Shown: positions 1 to 6,833 of the stretch, piece by piece | Layout of the letters: every line of letters begins with the position of its first letter | Position numbering within the stretch: position 1 is the first letter of the stretch | Origin: Spirochaetia bacterium | GTDB lineage: Bacteria; Spirochaetota; Spirochaetia; Treponematales; Rectinemataceae | Assembly (NCBI GenBank): GCA_021286925.1 | Contig: JAJTBL010000102.1 | Span: 1-6,833, forward strand | Length of the DNA stretch: 6,833 bases | Reading direction: 5' to 3' | The notes under the pieces: generated by a model | Told to the model about the DNA's origin: nothing | Seen by the model: only the letters and a program-made list of their open reading frames with translations | Database searches by the model: none | Translations under genes and position numbers: made by a program

Positions 1-477
1 CTGTTCTCTGGCACAATCGAAAGCAATCTGCTGTACGCCAAAGAAGACGCGACCCCCGAGGAAATTCAGACCGCCCTCGCCATAGCCCAGGCTTCCGAGT
101 TTGTCAACGCAAAACCAGAAGGCACCCAAGCCGAAATTTCGCAGGGCGGCATCAATGTGTCAGGCGGCCAGCGCCAGCGGCTGACCATAGCCCGCGCGCT
201 GGTAAAAAACGCGCCTATCTACATTTTTGACGACAGCTTTTCCGCGCTCGATTTCAAAACCGATATGAAGCTTCGGCAAGCTTTGAAATCGCATGTCAAA
301 GACAGCACGGTTTTGCTGGTAACCCAGCGTGTCGCTACCATCAAGCACGCGGATCAGATAATCGTTCTGGATGAAGGTCGAATGGTGGGTATTGGCACCC
401 ACCGGCAGTTGATGGAAACCTGTGATGTCTACCGTGATATCGCACTTTCACAGCTGAAGCAGGAGGAACTCGCATGA
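1..477 (+). CDS. ABC exporter half-transporter, degenerate-site subunit (3' part only)
   Basis: This is the C-terminal 158 residues of a fused membrane/ATPase ABC exporter subunit; the membrane domain, Walker A and Q-loop lie off the left edge. The reading frame is open from base 1, beginning at the LFSGTI stretch that follows the Q-loop. Visible motifs are the signature VSGGQRQR (fragment residues 53-60), Walker B IYIFDD with D77-D78, the D-loop SALD, and a switch region reading TQR with Q109. The usual catalytic glutamate after Walker B is Asp, and the usual switch histidine is Gln. In the family this pairing marks the degenerate-site partner of heterodimeric exporters (TM287, LmrC, EfrA, BmrC). 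The signature itself is canonical, so it should complete the active site of the partner encoded next. The GTG at 157 is an internal Val codon, not a start. The likely role is ATP-driven efflux of drugs or other hydrophobic compounds; the substrate is unknown. Confidence 0.93.
   Translation: MFSGTIESNLLYAKEDATPEEIQTALAIAQASEFVNAKPEGTQAEISQGGINVSGGQRQRLTIARALVKNAPIYIFDDSFSALDFKTDMKLRQALKSHVKDSTVLLVTQRVATIKHADQIIVLDEGRMVGIGTHRQLMETCDVYRDIALSQLKQEELA
461..466 (+). promoter_or_regulatory. Ribosome binding site of the second ABC gene
   Basis: A perfect AGGAGG lies inside the last codons of the upstream ABC gene, 7 bases before the ATG at 474. It fixes that start and, with the ATGA stop/start overlap, points to translational coupling of the two subunits. 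Confidence 0.85.
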
Positions 478-2405
478 GCACACATAACGATACACAAAAA
501 AACACAGGGATGCCGTCAGGCGGCATGGCCCCGGGAAACGCGATGCGGCCCGGCGGCATGCGGCCAGGTGCCGCGTTCGGCAGAGGCGGTCCGCAAGCCA
601 TGATGAAAGGCGAAAAAGCGCGGAATTTCAAGGGCACAATGAAAAAGCTCATCGCTTACCTCGGCCCCTACAAGCTTTCAATTCTGGTTGTTCTGATTTT
701 CGCGGTCGGCTCAACGATATTTTCAATTGTCGGACCGAAAATTCTCGGCAAAGCCACAACCAAGCTGTTTGAAGGCGTCATGCAGACAATCGCAGGCACC
801 GGAACCGGCATCGATTTTGGCTACATCGGCGGTATTCTGCTGACGGTCCTTATCCTTTATGGAGCAAGTGCGCTCTTCGGCTACATCCAGGGCTGGATCA
901 TGTCGGGCGTCTCAGTCAAGATCACCTATAAGTTCAGAGAAGAAATTCTTTCCAAAATCAACCGGATGCCACTTCGATATTTCGACGGCACCAACCATGG
1001 CGAAGTGCTTTCCCGCATGACCAACGACGTGGATACCGTCAACCAAACACTCAGCCAGAGCCTTTCACAGATGATAACCTCCGTCGTTACCGTCCTTGGC
1101 GTCCTTGTCATGATGCTCTCAATCAGCTGGCAGATGACGCTGGTCGCGATGCTCATTCTGCCGCTTTCGCTCTTCATCATCAGGTTTATTGTTTCGCGGT
1201 CTCAGAAATATTTCAAGGAACAGCAGGTATATCTGGGTCATGTCAACGGGCATATCGAAGAGATGTTCGGAAGCCATGCCGTGGTCAAAGCTTTTAACGG
1301 CGAAGAAAAAAATATCAGAAAATTCGATGAACTCAACGGCACCCTCTACAATACCGCATGGAAGAGCCAGTTCCTTTCTTCCATTATGATGCCGATGATG
1401 AACTTTGTGGGCAACCTCGGCTATGTCGGCGTTACCATCATGGGAGGGTATCTCGCGGTTAAAAAACTGGTTTCTCTGGGAGATATCCAGGCTTTTATCC
1501 AATATGTTCGGTCATTTACCCAGCCCATATCGCAGATTGCCAATATTTCGAATGTGCTTCAGCAGACAGCGGCCTCGGCGGAACGGGTATTCGAATTCCT
1601 TGAGGAAGCCGAAGAAGTGCCAGAGCAGGAAAATGCTTTGGTGCCGAGCGCTATCCAGGGACATGTCGAATTCAGGAATGTCCATTTCGGGTATTCGCCT
1701 GAAAAAATCATTATCAATGATTTCTCGGCAGACATCAAACCGGGACAGCGAGTAGCGATTGTAGGGCCGACAGGGGCGGGGAAAACCACCATGGTCAAGC
1801 TTTTAATGCGCTTCTATGATGTCAACAGCGGTGCGATTCTGATCGACGGTCATGATATCAGGGAATACCGCCGCGCTGACCTGCGCAAGCTTTTCGGCAT
1901 GGTTCTGCAGGATACCTGGCTCTTCAACGGCACAATTCTGGACAATATCAGATACGGCCGGCTGGAAGCGACAGAAGCGGAAGTGTTCGAAGCCGCGAAA
2001 GCCGCGCATGCTGACCACTTCATCCGTGCCTTCCCGGACGGGTACAAAACAGAACTCAACGAAGAGACCACCAATATTTCGCAGGGGCAGAAACAGCTTC
2101 TGACAATTGCTCGCGCTATTCTCGCCAATCCATCCATGCTCATTCTCGACGAGGCGACGAGCTCGGTCGATACCCATACCGAAGTGCTTATTCAAAAGGC
2201 CATGAACAATTTGATGAAAGGCCGCACCAGTTTTATCATCGCGCACCGGCTGTCAACAATCAGGGACGCTGACTGGATCCTGGTCATGAATCATGGTGAC
2301 ATTGTCGAGCAGGGAACCCATGAAAGCCTGCTTGAAAAAGGCGGTTTCTACGCTGAACTGTACAACAGCCAATTTGAAAAATCTGAAGCCGCTGAAGCTG
2401 TCTGA
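474..2405 (+). CDS. ABC exporter half-transporter, catalytic-site subunit
   Basis: This is a complete 643-residue type IV ABC exporter half, with the membrane domain fused to the ATPase domain. Residues 1-45 are a Gly/Met/Pro-rich, probably disordered tail. Residues ~60-375 hold about six membrane helices (clear hydrophobic stretches near 68-88, 118-140, 199-240 and 302-328). The ATPase domain starts near 397: Walker A GPTGAGKT 431-438, Q-loop Q479, signature ISQGQ 535-539, Walker B MLILDE 555-560 with catalytic E560, and switch H591. Catalytic residues are intact, but the signature is SQGQ rather than SGGQ, as in TM288, LmrD and EfrB-type subunits. It should form an inner-membrane heterodimer with the product of the preceding gene, with one working and one degenerate ATP site. 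The start at 474 is set by AGGAGG 7 bases upstream and by the 4-base overlap with the upstream stop. Length is normal for the family. The substrate cannot be read from sequence; multidrug efflux is the usual assignment. Confidence 0.96.
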   Translation: MSTHNDTQKNTGMPSGGMAPGNAMRPGGMRPGAAFGRGGPQAMMKGEKARNFKGTMKKLIAYLGPYKLSILVVLIFAVGSTIFSIVGPKILGKATTKLFEGVMQTIAGTGTGIDFGYIGGILLTVLILYGASALFGYIQGWIMSGVSVKITYKFREEILSKINRMPLRYFDGTNHGEVLSRMTNDVDTVNQTLSQSLSQMITSVVTVLGVLVMMLSISWQMTLVAMLILPLSLFIIRFIVSRSQKYFKEQQVYLGHVNGHIEEMFGSHAVVKAFNGEEKNIRKFDELNGTLYNTAWKSQFLSSIMMPMMNFVGNLGYVGVTIMGGYLAVKKLVSLGDIQAFIQYVRSFTQPISQIANISNVLQQTAASAERVFEFLEEAEEVPEQENALVPSAIQGHVEFRNVHFGYSPEKIIINDFSADIKPGQRVAIVGPTGAGKTTMVKLLMRFYDVNSGAILIDGHDIREYRRADLRKLFGMVLQDTWLFNGTILDNIRYGRLEATEAEVFEAAKAAHADHFIRAFPDGYKTELNEETTNISQGQKQLLTIARAILANPSMLILDEATSSVDTHTEVLIQKAMNNLMKGRTSFIIAHRLSTIRDADWILVMNHGDIVEQGTHESLLEKGGFYAELYNSQFEKSEAAEAV

Positions 2406-2421
2406 GCGGATGAATTTTTGA

Positions 2422-2450
2422 TTGACGGCGCTTCATGGCGCGGATAGACT
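2422..2450 (+). promoter_or_regulatory. Possible sigma-70-type promoter for the racemase gene
   Basis: TTGACG (2422-2427) and TAGACT (2445-2450) are separated by 17 bases, matching 5/6 and 4/6 of the consensus. It is the only reasonable promoter I see between the ABC stop and the racemase start. Transcription would begin near 2457, inside the left arm of the terminator hairpin, which is awkward and lowers confidence. Confidence 0.3.
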
Positions 2451-2452
2451 GA

Positions 2453-2499
2453 AATGGCTGGTGCGGATCGCAGAGAAACGCGCCAGCCATTCTTTTTTT
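2453..2499 (+). terminator. Intrinsic terminator of the ABC exporter operon
   Basis: A 13-bp stem pairs 2453-2465 (AATGGCTGGTGCG) with 2479-2491 (CGCGCCAGCCATT), with one G-T wobble and a 13-base loop. A run of seven T follows at 2493-2499. It sits 48 bases after the ABC stop codon. The T-run ends two bases before the racemase ribosome binding site, so it could also limit read-through into that gene. Confidence 0.88.
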
Positions 2500-2510
2500 G
2501 AAGGGCTGTT

Positions 2511-3581
2511 ATGGGTGGGCCGTTTCTCGAAATACGATTGGATACCATAGCCTCGAATGCTCAAGCGATTGTCGATTTTTGCAGTTCTTTCGGCGTGGAA
2601 GTCTGGGGTGTTACCAAGGGATGCTGTGGCATGCCTGAAGTAGCTCGCGCTATGCTTTCGGGAGGCGTTTCCGGTATCGGCGAATCACGTCTGGCCAATA
2701 TTTCACGCTTGCGCGAAGCCGGTATTGACGCGCCTTTTCTGATGCTGCGACTTCCGCACATTTCGGAAGCCAGGTCGATTGTCGAAGCCTTCGACATGAG
2801 TCTCAATTCGGAAATCGACACAATAAGAGCGCTCGCGGCTGAAGCCCGCGCCATGAGAAAAAGGCATGGTGTCATCTTGATGGTCGATACCGGGGATCTC
2901 CGCGAAGGTTTGTGGCCAGATCGGGTTTCTGAGACGGCACGGAAGATCGCCGATCTTGATGGGGTTGAGCTTGTCGGCCTGGGCACCAATCTTTCCTGCT
3001 ATGGCGGGGTTATACCTTCCGAAGCCAACCTGGGCCTCCTTGTTCAGCTCGCGCGCCAGATCGAACAGGAACTGGGTGTAGGGTTGAAATATATTTCCGG
3101 AGGCAATACAAGCACCCTGCCGCTCATGGCAAGCAGTAAACTGCCCAGAGGCATCAACATGCTCCGGATTGGGGAAGCGATTTTACAGGGCACCGAGTCG
3201 ATACACCGGACTCCATGGCCGGGCACCCGTCAGGACGCTTTTGTGCTTCATGCAGAAGTAATCGAAATTGCTGATAAACCCTCTGTTCCTATCGGAGAGC
3301 GGGGACAGGATGGTTTCGGCGGCTTCCCTGTTTTTGAAGATCGCGGCATTATCCGCCGGGCAATCGTGAACATCGGCCGCCAGGATGTCCTGGTAGAAAA
3401 TCTAACCTGCCTTGATAAAGGCGTAACCATTCTCGGCGCATCGAGCGACCACATGATTCTGGATGCAACCCATGCCCACCAGCCCTTGAAAATTGGCGAT
3501 ACAGTCAGTTTCAACCTTGGGTACGGGGCAATGCTGCAGGCGATGACCTCGCCATATATAGAAAAAAAACCGGCCCCCTGA
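2511..3581 (+). CDS. PLP-dependent ornithine/alanine racemase family enzyme
   Basis: This 356-residue protein has the fold-type III PLP barrel of the alanine racemase N-terminal family. It resembles the clostridial ornithine racemase Orr along its whole length from memory. Shared features are the PLP-lysine region VTKG (K36), GESRLANI (57-64), LRLPHISEA, SLNSEIDT, MVDTGDLREG, LGTNLSCYG, SGGNTSTLP, LRIGEAILQG, PSVPIGE, ILGASSDHM and the final GYGAML. It should be a cytoplasmic enzyme interconverting L- and D-forms of an amino acid. Ornithine is the best guess from family resemblance, but alanine or another amino acid is possible. The start is forced: an in-frame TGA lies at 2499-2501, and ATG 2511 follows a modest AAGGG (2501-2505) by 5 bases. 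No ornithine-degradation genes (amino-mutase, dehydrogenase, thiolase) lie nearby in the window, so the context does not confirm the substrate. The gene is complete and appears to be monocistronic. Confidence 0.88.
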   Translation: MGGPFLEIRLDTIASNAQAIVDFCSSFGVEVWGVTKGCCGMPEVARAMLSGGVSGIGESRLANISRLREAGIDAPFLMLRLPHISEARSIVEAFDMSLNSEIDTIRALAAEARAMRKRHGVILMVDTGDLREGLWPDRVSETARKIADLDGVELVGLGTNLSCYGGVIPSEANLGLLVQLARQIEQELGVGLKYISGGNTSTLPLMASSKLPRGINMLRIGEAILQGTESIHRTPWPGTRQDAFVLHAEVIEIADKPSVPIGERGQDGFGGFPVFEDRGIIRRAIVNIGRQDVLVENLTCLDKGVTILGASSDHMILDATHAHQPLKIGDTVSFNLGYGAMLQAMTSPYIEKKPAP

Positions 3582-3594
3582 GCGGAGCCGGTTT
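3562..3594 (-). terminator. Intrinsic terminator of nhaC, overlapping the racemase 3' end
   Basis: An 8-bp stem pairs 3567-3574 (AAACCGGC) with 3587-3594 (GCCGGTTT). On the minus strand it is followed by a T-rich run from the eight A at 3562-3569, whose first three bases also belong to the stem. It lies 32 bases beyond the nhaC stop. On the plus strand the same hairpin covers the racemase stop codon but has no T-run beyond the stem, so it is at best a weak terminator in that direction. The left arm encodes the last residues of the racemase. Confidence 0.75.
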
Positions 3595-3626
3595 CAATGC
3601 AAACCTAAAAATGAATCACATAAATC

Positions 3627-5267
3627 TTACTCAAGACCGTAATGCTTTGGTCCAAACCATTTCGGCAGAAGGAATGTTCCCGCAACAAAGGGAATCGCGG
3701 TTGCAATTAGAGAAGCGAGCGCGTTCCAGGTAAAGCCGCCGACGACCGTTCCAATCATGGCGCAGACAGCGACAAAAACAGCGTATGGCAACTGAGTCGC
3801 AACATGCTCCAGGTGTGGTACGCTTGCTCCTGTTGATGAAAGAATCGTCGTATCAGAAATCGGCGAGCAGTGATCCCCGAATACCGAGCCCCCAAGCACA
3901 ACGCCGATTGTCAGCGCAACCGCGTTGACAGTCTGATCGGGTGTCATGTTAGCCATCTTGGCGAGCTGGACAATGATGGGCAATGAAACGGGAACCATGA
4001 TTCCCATCGTTCCCCAGCTGGTTCCGCTCGCGAACGAGATGATACAGGCCAGAATGAAGACGACAAGCGGGAAGAACTGAATGGGGAAGTGGCCGTTGAC
4101 TACCACCTCAGAGAGGTAGCTGCCGAGTCCGACGCCGCCATCGGCTGGGCTGGATTTGATGACACCGCCAAGTGTCCATGCCAGTGTCAGGATCATGGCT
4201 GCCGGAACCATTGCTCTGAAGCCATCGAGCATCGCTTCGCCGGCCGCTTTGAGATCGAGGAGCCTTCGAAGGATGAAATAAACATAGCTAAAAACAGTCG
4301 CGAAAATGAGCGCGTACATCAAAGCTTTTGAAGAGTCCGTATCATTGAACGCCTGTCCCAGCGGGATTGCGGCTATCGCTTCGCCGATTGTCTTGATTTC
4401 TTTACCATCCACAGCACCCATCCAGGTCGTCATTGGGAAGAAGAAAAGCGCTATGAAAATGACGGCTAATATCGGGATAAGGAAGTCGAAGGGTTTTGCA
4501 TTGCTGGTATGGACTTTTGTTTCCACCTGGCTTACGACAACCCCATATTTCTCCTCATCATACAGCCCGATTCCCTTGAGTGCCCGCGCTTCGGATCTGG
4601 CCATCGGGCCGAAATCTTTATAGGTGATGGTAATGAACAGAACCATGAACACGGCGAAAATCGCATAAAGGTTATACGGGATGGTTTTAAGGAAGAATGT
4701 CAGCTCACCGACGCCCAGTCCCTGCCATTCGGGCATGGCTTTATAGGTGCCAATGACATAGGCGACCCAGCCGGAAATGGGTGCAAGGATGCAGACCGGT
4801 GCTGCTGTTGAATCCAGAATGTAGGCGAGCTTGGCGCGTGAAATTTTCTTTGCATCGCAGAGCGGCCTCATGCAGGTACCAATGGTCAGCGAATTGAAAT
4901 AGTCATCGAAGAAGATGATGATTCCAAAAAGCCAGGTAAAAATCAGAGCGCCGGTGCGTGACTTGATCTTTTTACCTGCCCAATCGCCGAGAGAATAGGC
5001 AGCGCCTGATTTTGCGAGCATGCCTACCAGGAGCCCCAAAATGATGGTAAACAGCAGGACTCGGATGTTCCAGCCATCAGCCAGGGTATCGGCGATTCGA
5101 TCCGCCAGGTTGATGAGCGCGAAGTAGGGATTCCCGCCAACCGCAATCAAGGTGCCGGACAGTACTCCCAGGAACAATGAAATGACGACGTCCTTGGTTG
5201 TTACAGCAAGAATGATCGTCAATAGCGGTGGGATGATCGACAGGATGCCAAAATGCAGCTGTTCCAT
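3627..5267 (-). CDS. nhaC: NhaC-family Na+/H+ antiporter
   Basis: This is a complete, strongly hydrophobic 546-residue inner-membrane carrier of the NhaC family, expected to exchange external protons for internal sodium. About a dozen membrane stretches are visible, for example near residues 8-44, 70-86, 107-121, 200-215, 261-279, 316-334, 352-370, 397-413, 447-462 and 494-512. Conserved family segments include IIIFFDDYFNSLTIG (116-130), with paired aspartates inside a membrane stretch; SFASGTSWGTMGIMVPV (411-427); and GSVFGDHCSPISDTTILSST (460-479). A charged soluble loop runs about 216-260. The protein is longer than the roughly 460-residue Bacillus NhaC, so it belongs to the longer subgroup. 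Some relatives carry organic ions instead (MleN malate/lactate), so the exact substrate is inferred. The start is supported by AAAGGAGG 9 bases upstream. It is transcribed alone, converging with the racemase gene and in the same direction as groEL, from which a terminator separates it. Confidence 0.93.
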   Translation of the reverse strand: MEQLHFGILSIIPPLLTIILAVTTKDVVISLFLGVLSGTLIAVGGNPYFALINLADRIADTLADGWNIRVLLFTIILGLLVGMLAKSGAAYSLGDWAGKKIKSRTGALIFTWLFGIIIFFDDYFNSLTIGTCMRPLCDAKKISRAKLAYILDSTAAPVCILAPISGWVAYVIGTYKAMPEWQGLGVGELTFFLKTIPYNLYAIFAVFMVLFITITYKDFGPMARSEARALKGIGLYDEEKYGVVVSQVETKVHTSNAKPFDFLIPILAVIFIALFFFPMTTWMGAVDGKEIKTIGEAIAAIPLGQAFNDTDSSKALMYALIFATVFSYVYFILRRLLDLKAAGEAMLDGFRAMVPAAMILTLAWTLGGVIKSSPADGGVGLGSYLSEVVVNGHFPIQFFPLVVFILACIISFASGTSWGTMGIMVPVSLPIIVQLAKMANMTPDQTVNAVALTIGVVLGGSVFGDHCSPISDTTILSSTGASVPHLEHVATQLPYAVFVAVCAMIGTVVGGFTWNALASLIATAIPFVAGTFLLPKWFGPKHYGLE

Positions 5268-5276
5268 GAAAAAATT

Positions 5277-5284
5277 CCTCCTTT
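5277..5284 (-). promoter_or_regulatory. Ribosome binding site of nhaC
   Basis: The minus strand reads AAAGGAGG, 9 bases before the ATG at 5267. This strong match decides the nhaC start. Confidence 0.85.
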
Positions 5285-5308
5285 CTTCTGAAAAAGCCTG
5301 ATTTTTTG

Positions 5309-5337
5309 ATTTTACATCCTAAAAACCAATAACGCAA
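5309..5337 (-). promoter_or_regulatory. Likely sigma-70-type promoter of nhaC
   Basis: On the minus strand TTGCGT (5337-5332) and TAAAAT (5314-5309) are separated by 17 bases. The -10 matches 5/6 of the consensus and the -35 matches 3/6. Transcription would start near 5302, giving a short leader of about 35 bases with no room for a riboswitch. A-tracts upstream (5372-5378 and 5393-5398 on the opposite strand, about two helical turns apart) could bend the DNA or act as an UP-like element. Confidence 0.45.
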
Positions 5338-5408
5338 ACTATAAATTGAATTTTATGGTCGTTCCATCACATTTTTTTGCCTTGAAAGCGCATTTTTTGG
5401 TCGATTGC

Positions 5409-5422
5409 GGCAAAATTGTGCC
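5409..5422. repeat. Imperfect 14-bp palindrome in the nhaC upstream region
   Basis: GGCAAAATTGTGCC pairs with itself at six of seven positions (GGCA, AATT and TGCC; one mismatch). It lies about 70 bases upstream of the proposed nhaC -35 box. It could be a regulator binding site, but a match of this size in AT-rich DNA can arise by chance. Confidence 0.2.
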
Positions 5423-5450
5423 CTTTATCAGCACAAACCTGCGTTGTACG

Positions 5451-5487
5451 AAATAAAAAAAAGGCGCTTCCGAAAGGGAAGCGCCTT
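5451..5487 (-). terminator. Intrinsic terminator of groEL
   Basis: A perfect 11-bp stem pairs 5461-5471 (AAGGCGCTTCC) with 5477-5487 (GGAAGCGCCTT) around a 5-base loop (GAAAG). On the minus strand it is followed by TTTTTTATTT (5460-5451). It lies 40 bases beyond the groEL stop and isolates groEL from nhaC. Confidence 0.92.
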
Positions 5488-5527
5488 CAAATTCAATTTT
5501 AGCAGGTTCGTTTCTGAGAGGCAGGAA

Positions 5528-6833
<1,306 letters not shown>

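Noticed and set aside
1119..2246. Long minus-strand open frames opposite the second ABC gene (for example 1119-1502 and 1803-2246)
   Set aside because: They lie wholly antisense to a gene with clear motifs, have no good ribosome binding sites, and their translations resemble no family. They are frame shadows.
3562..3569. Eight A in the racemase gene as a programmed frameshift site
   Set aside because: The run is three codons from the stop, and the hairpin begins within the run rather than at the spacing a frameshift stimulator needs. Its role as a T-run for the opposite terminator explains it better.
5268..5310. Sodium or pH riboswitch upstream of nhaC
   Set aside because: The proposed leader is only about 35 bases and shows no structured element.
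5077..5337. Minus-strand open frame overlapping the nhaC start in another frame
   Set aside because: The nhaC ribosome binding site points to the ATG at 5267. The overlapping frame has no site of its own and turns into out-of-frame nhaC codons.
5488..5527. CIRCE heat-shock operator near groEL
   Set aside because: The groEL 5' end lies off the window, and no TTAGCACTC/GAGTGCTAA inverted repeat is visible in the spacers here.

Overview
The window is about 6.8 kb of ordinary-looking bacterial chromosome. The genes have a middling GC content and the gaps between them are AT-rich. Strong AGGAGG ribosome binding sites, intrinsic hairpin-plus-T-tract terminators, an EfrA/EfrB-type heterodimeric ABC exporter, an ornithine/alanine-racemase-family enzyme and a long NhaC-family antiporter together suggest a fermentative or anaerobic bacterium, perhaps near Firmicutes, Spirochaetes or a similar lineage. 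That placement is a weak inference, because there is no rRNA and no lineage-specific gene here.

Layout: (1) 1-2405, plus strand: the 3' end of one ABC exporter half-transporter, overlapping by four bases (ATGA) the complete gene for its partner. The first subunit has a degenerate ATPase site and the second a canonical one, as in asymmetric heterodimeric multidrug exporters. (2) 2406-2510: a short spacer with a strong intrinsic terminator that ends just before the next gene's ribosome binding site. (3) 2511-3581, plus strand: a PLP-dependent racemase of the ornithine/alanine racemase family. (4) 3627-5267, minus strand: an NhaC-family Na+/H+ antiporter, convergent with the racemase. Its terminator lies inside the last codons of the racemase gene. 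(5) 5268-5527: an AT-rich spacer with the nhaC promoter and ribosome binding site and the terminator of the next gene. (6) 5528-6833, minus strand: groEL without its first ~114 codons, which lie beyond the right edge.

The genes do not form one pathway. The two ABC genes are an operon and make one transporter. The racemase, the antiporter and the chaperonin each look like separate transcription units. I found no mobile element, CRISPR array, tRNA or rRNA, and no evidence for a new multi-gene system. The points most worth a second look are the asymmetric ABC sites, the terminator placed directly before the racemase ribosome binding site, and the overlap of coding sequence with a terminator at 3562-3594.
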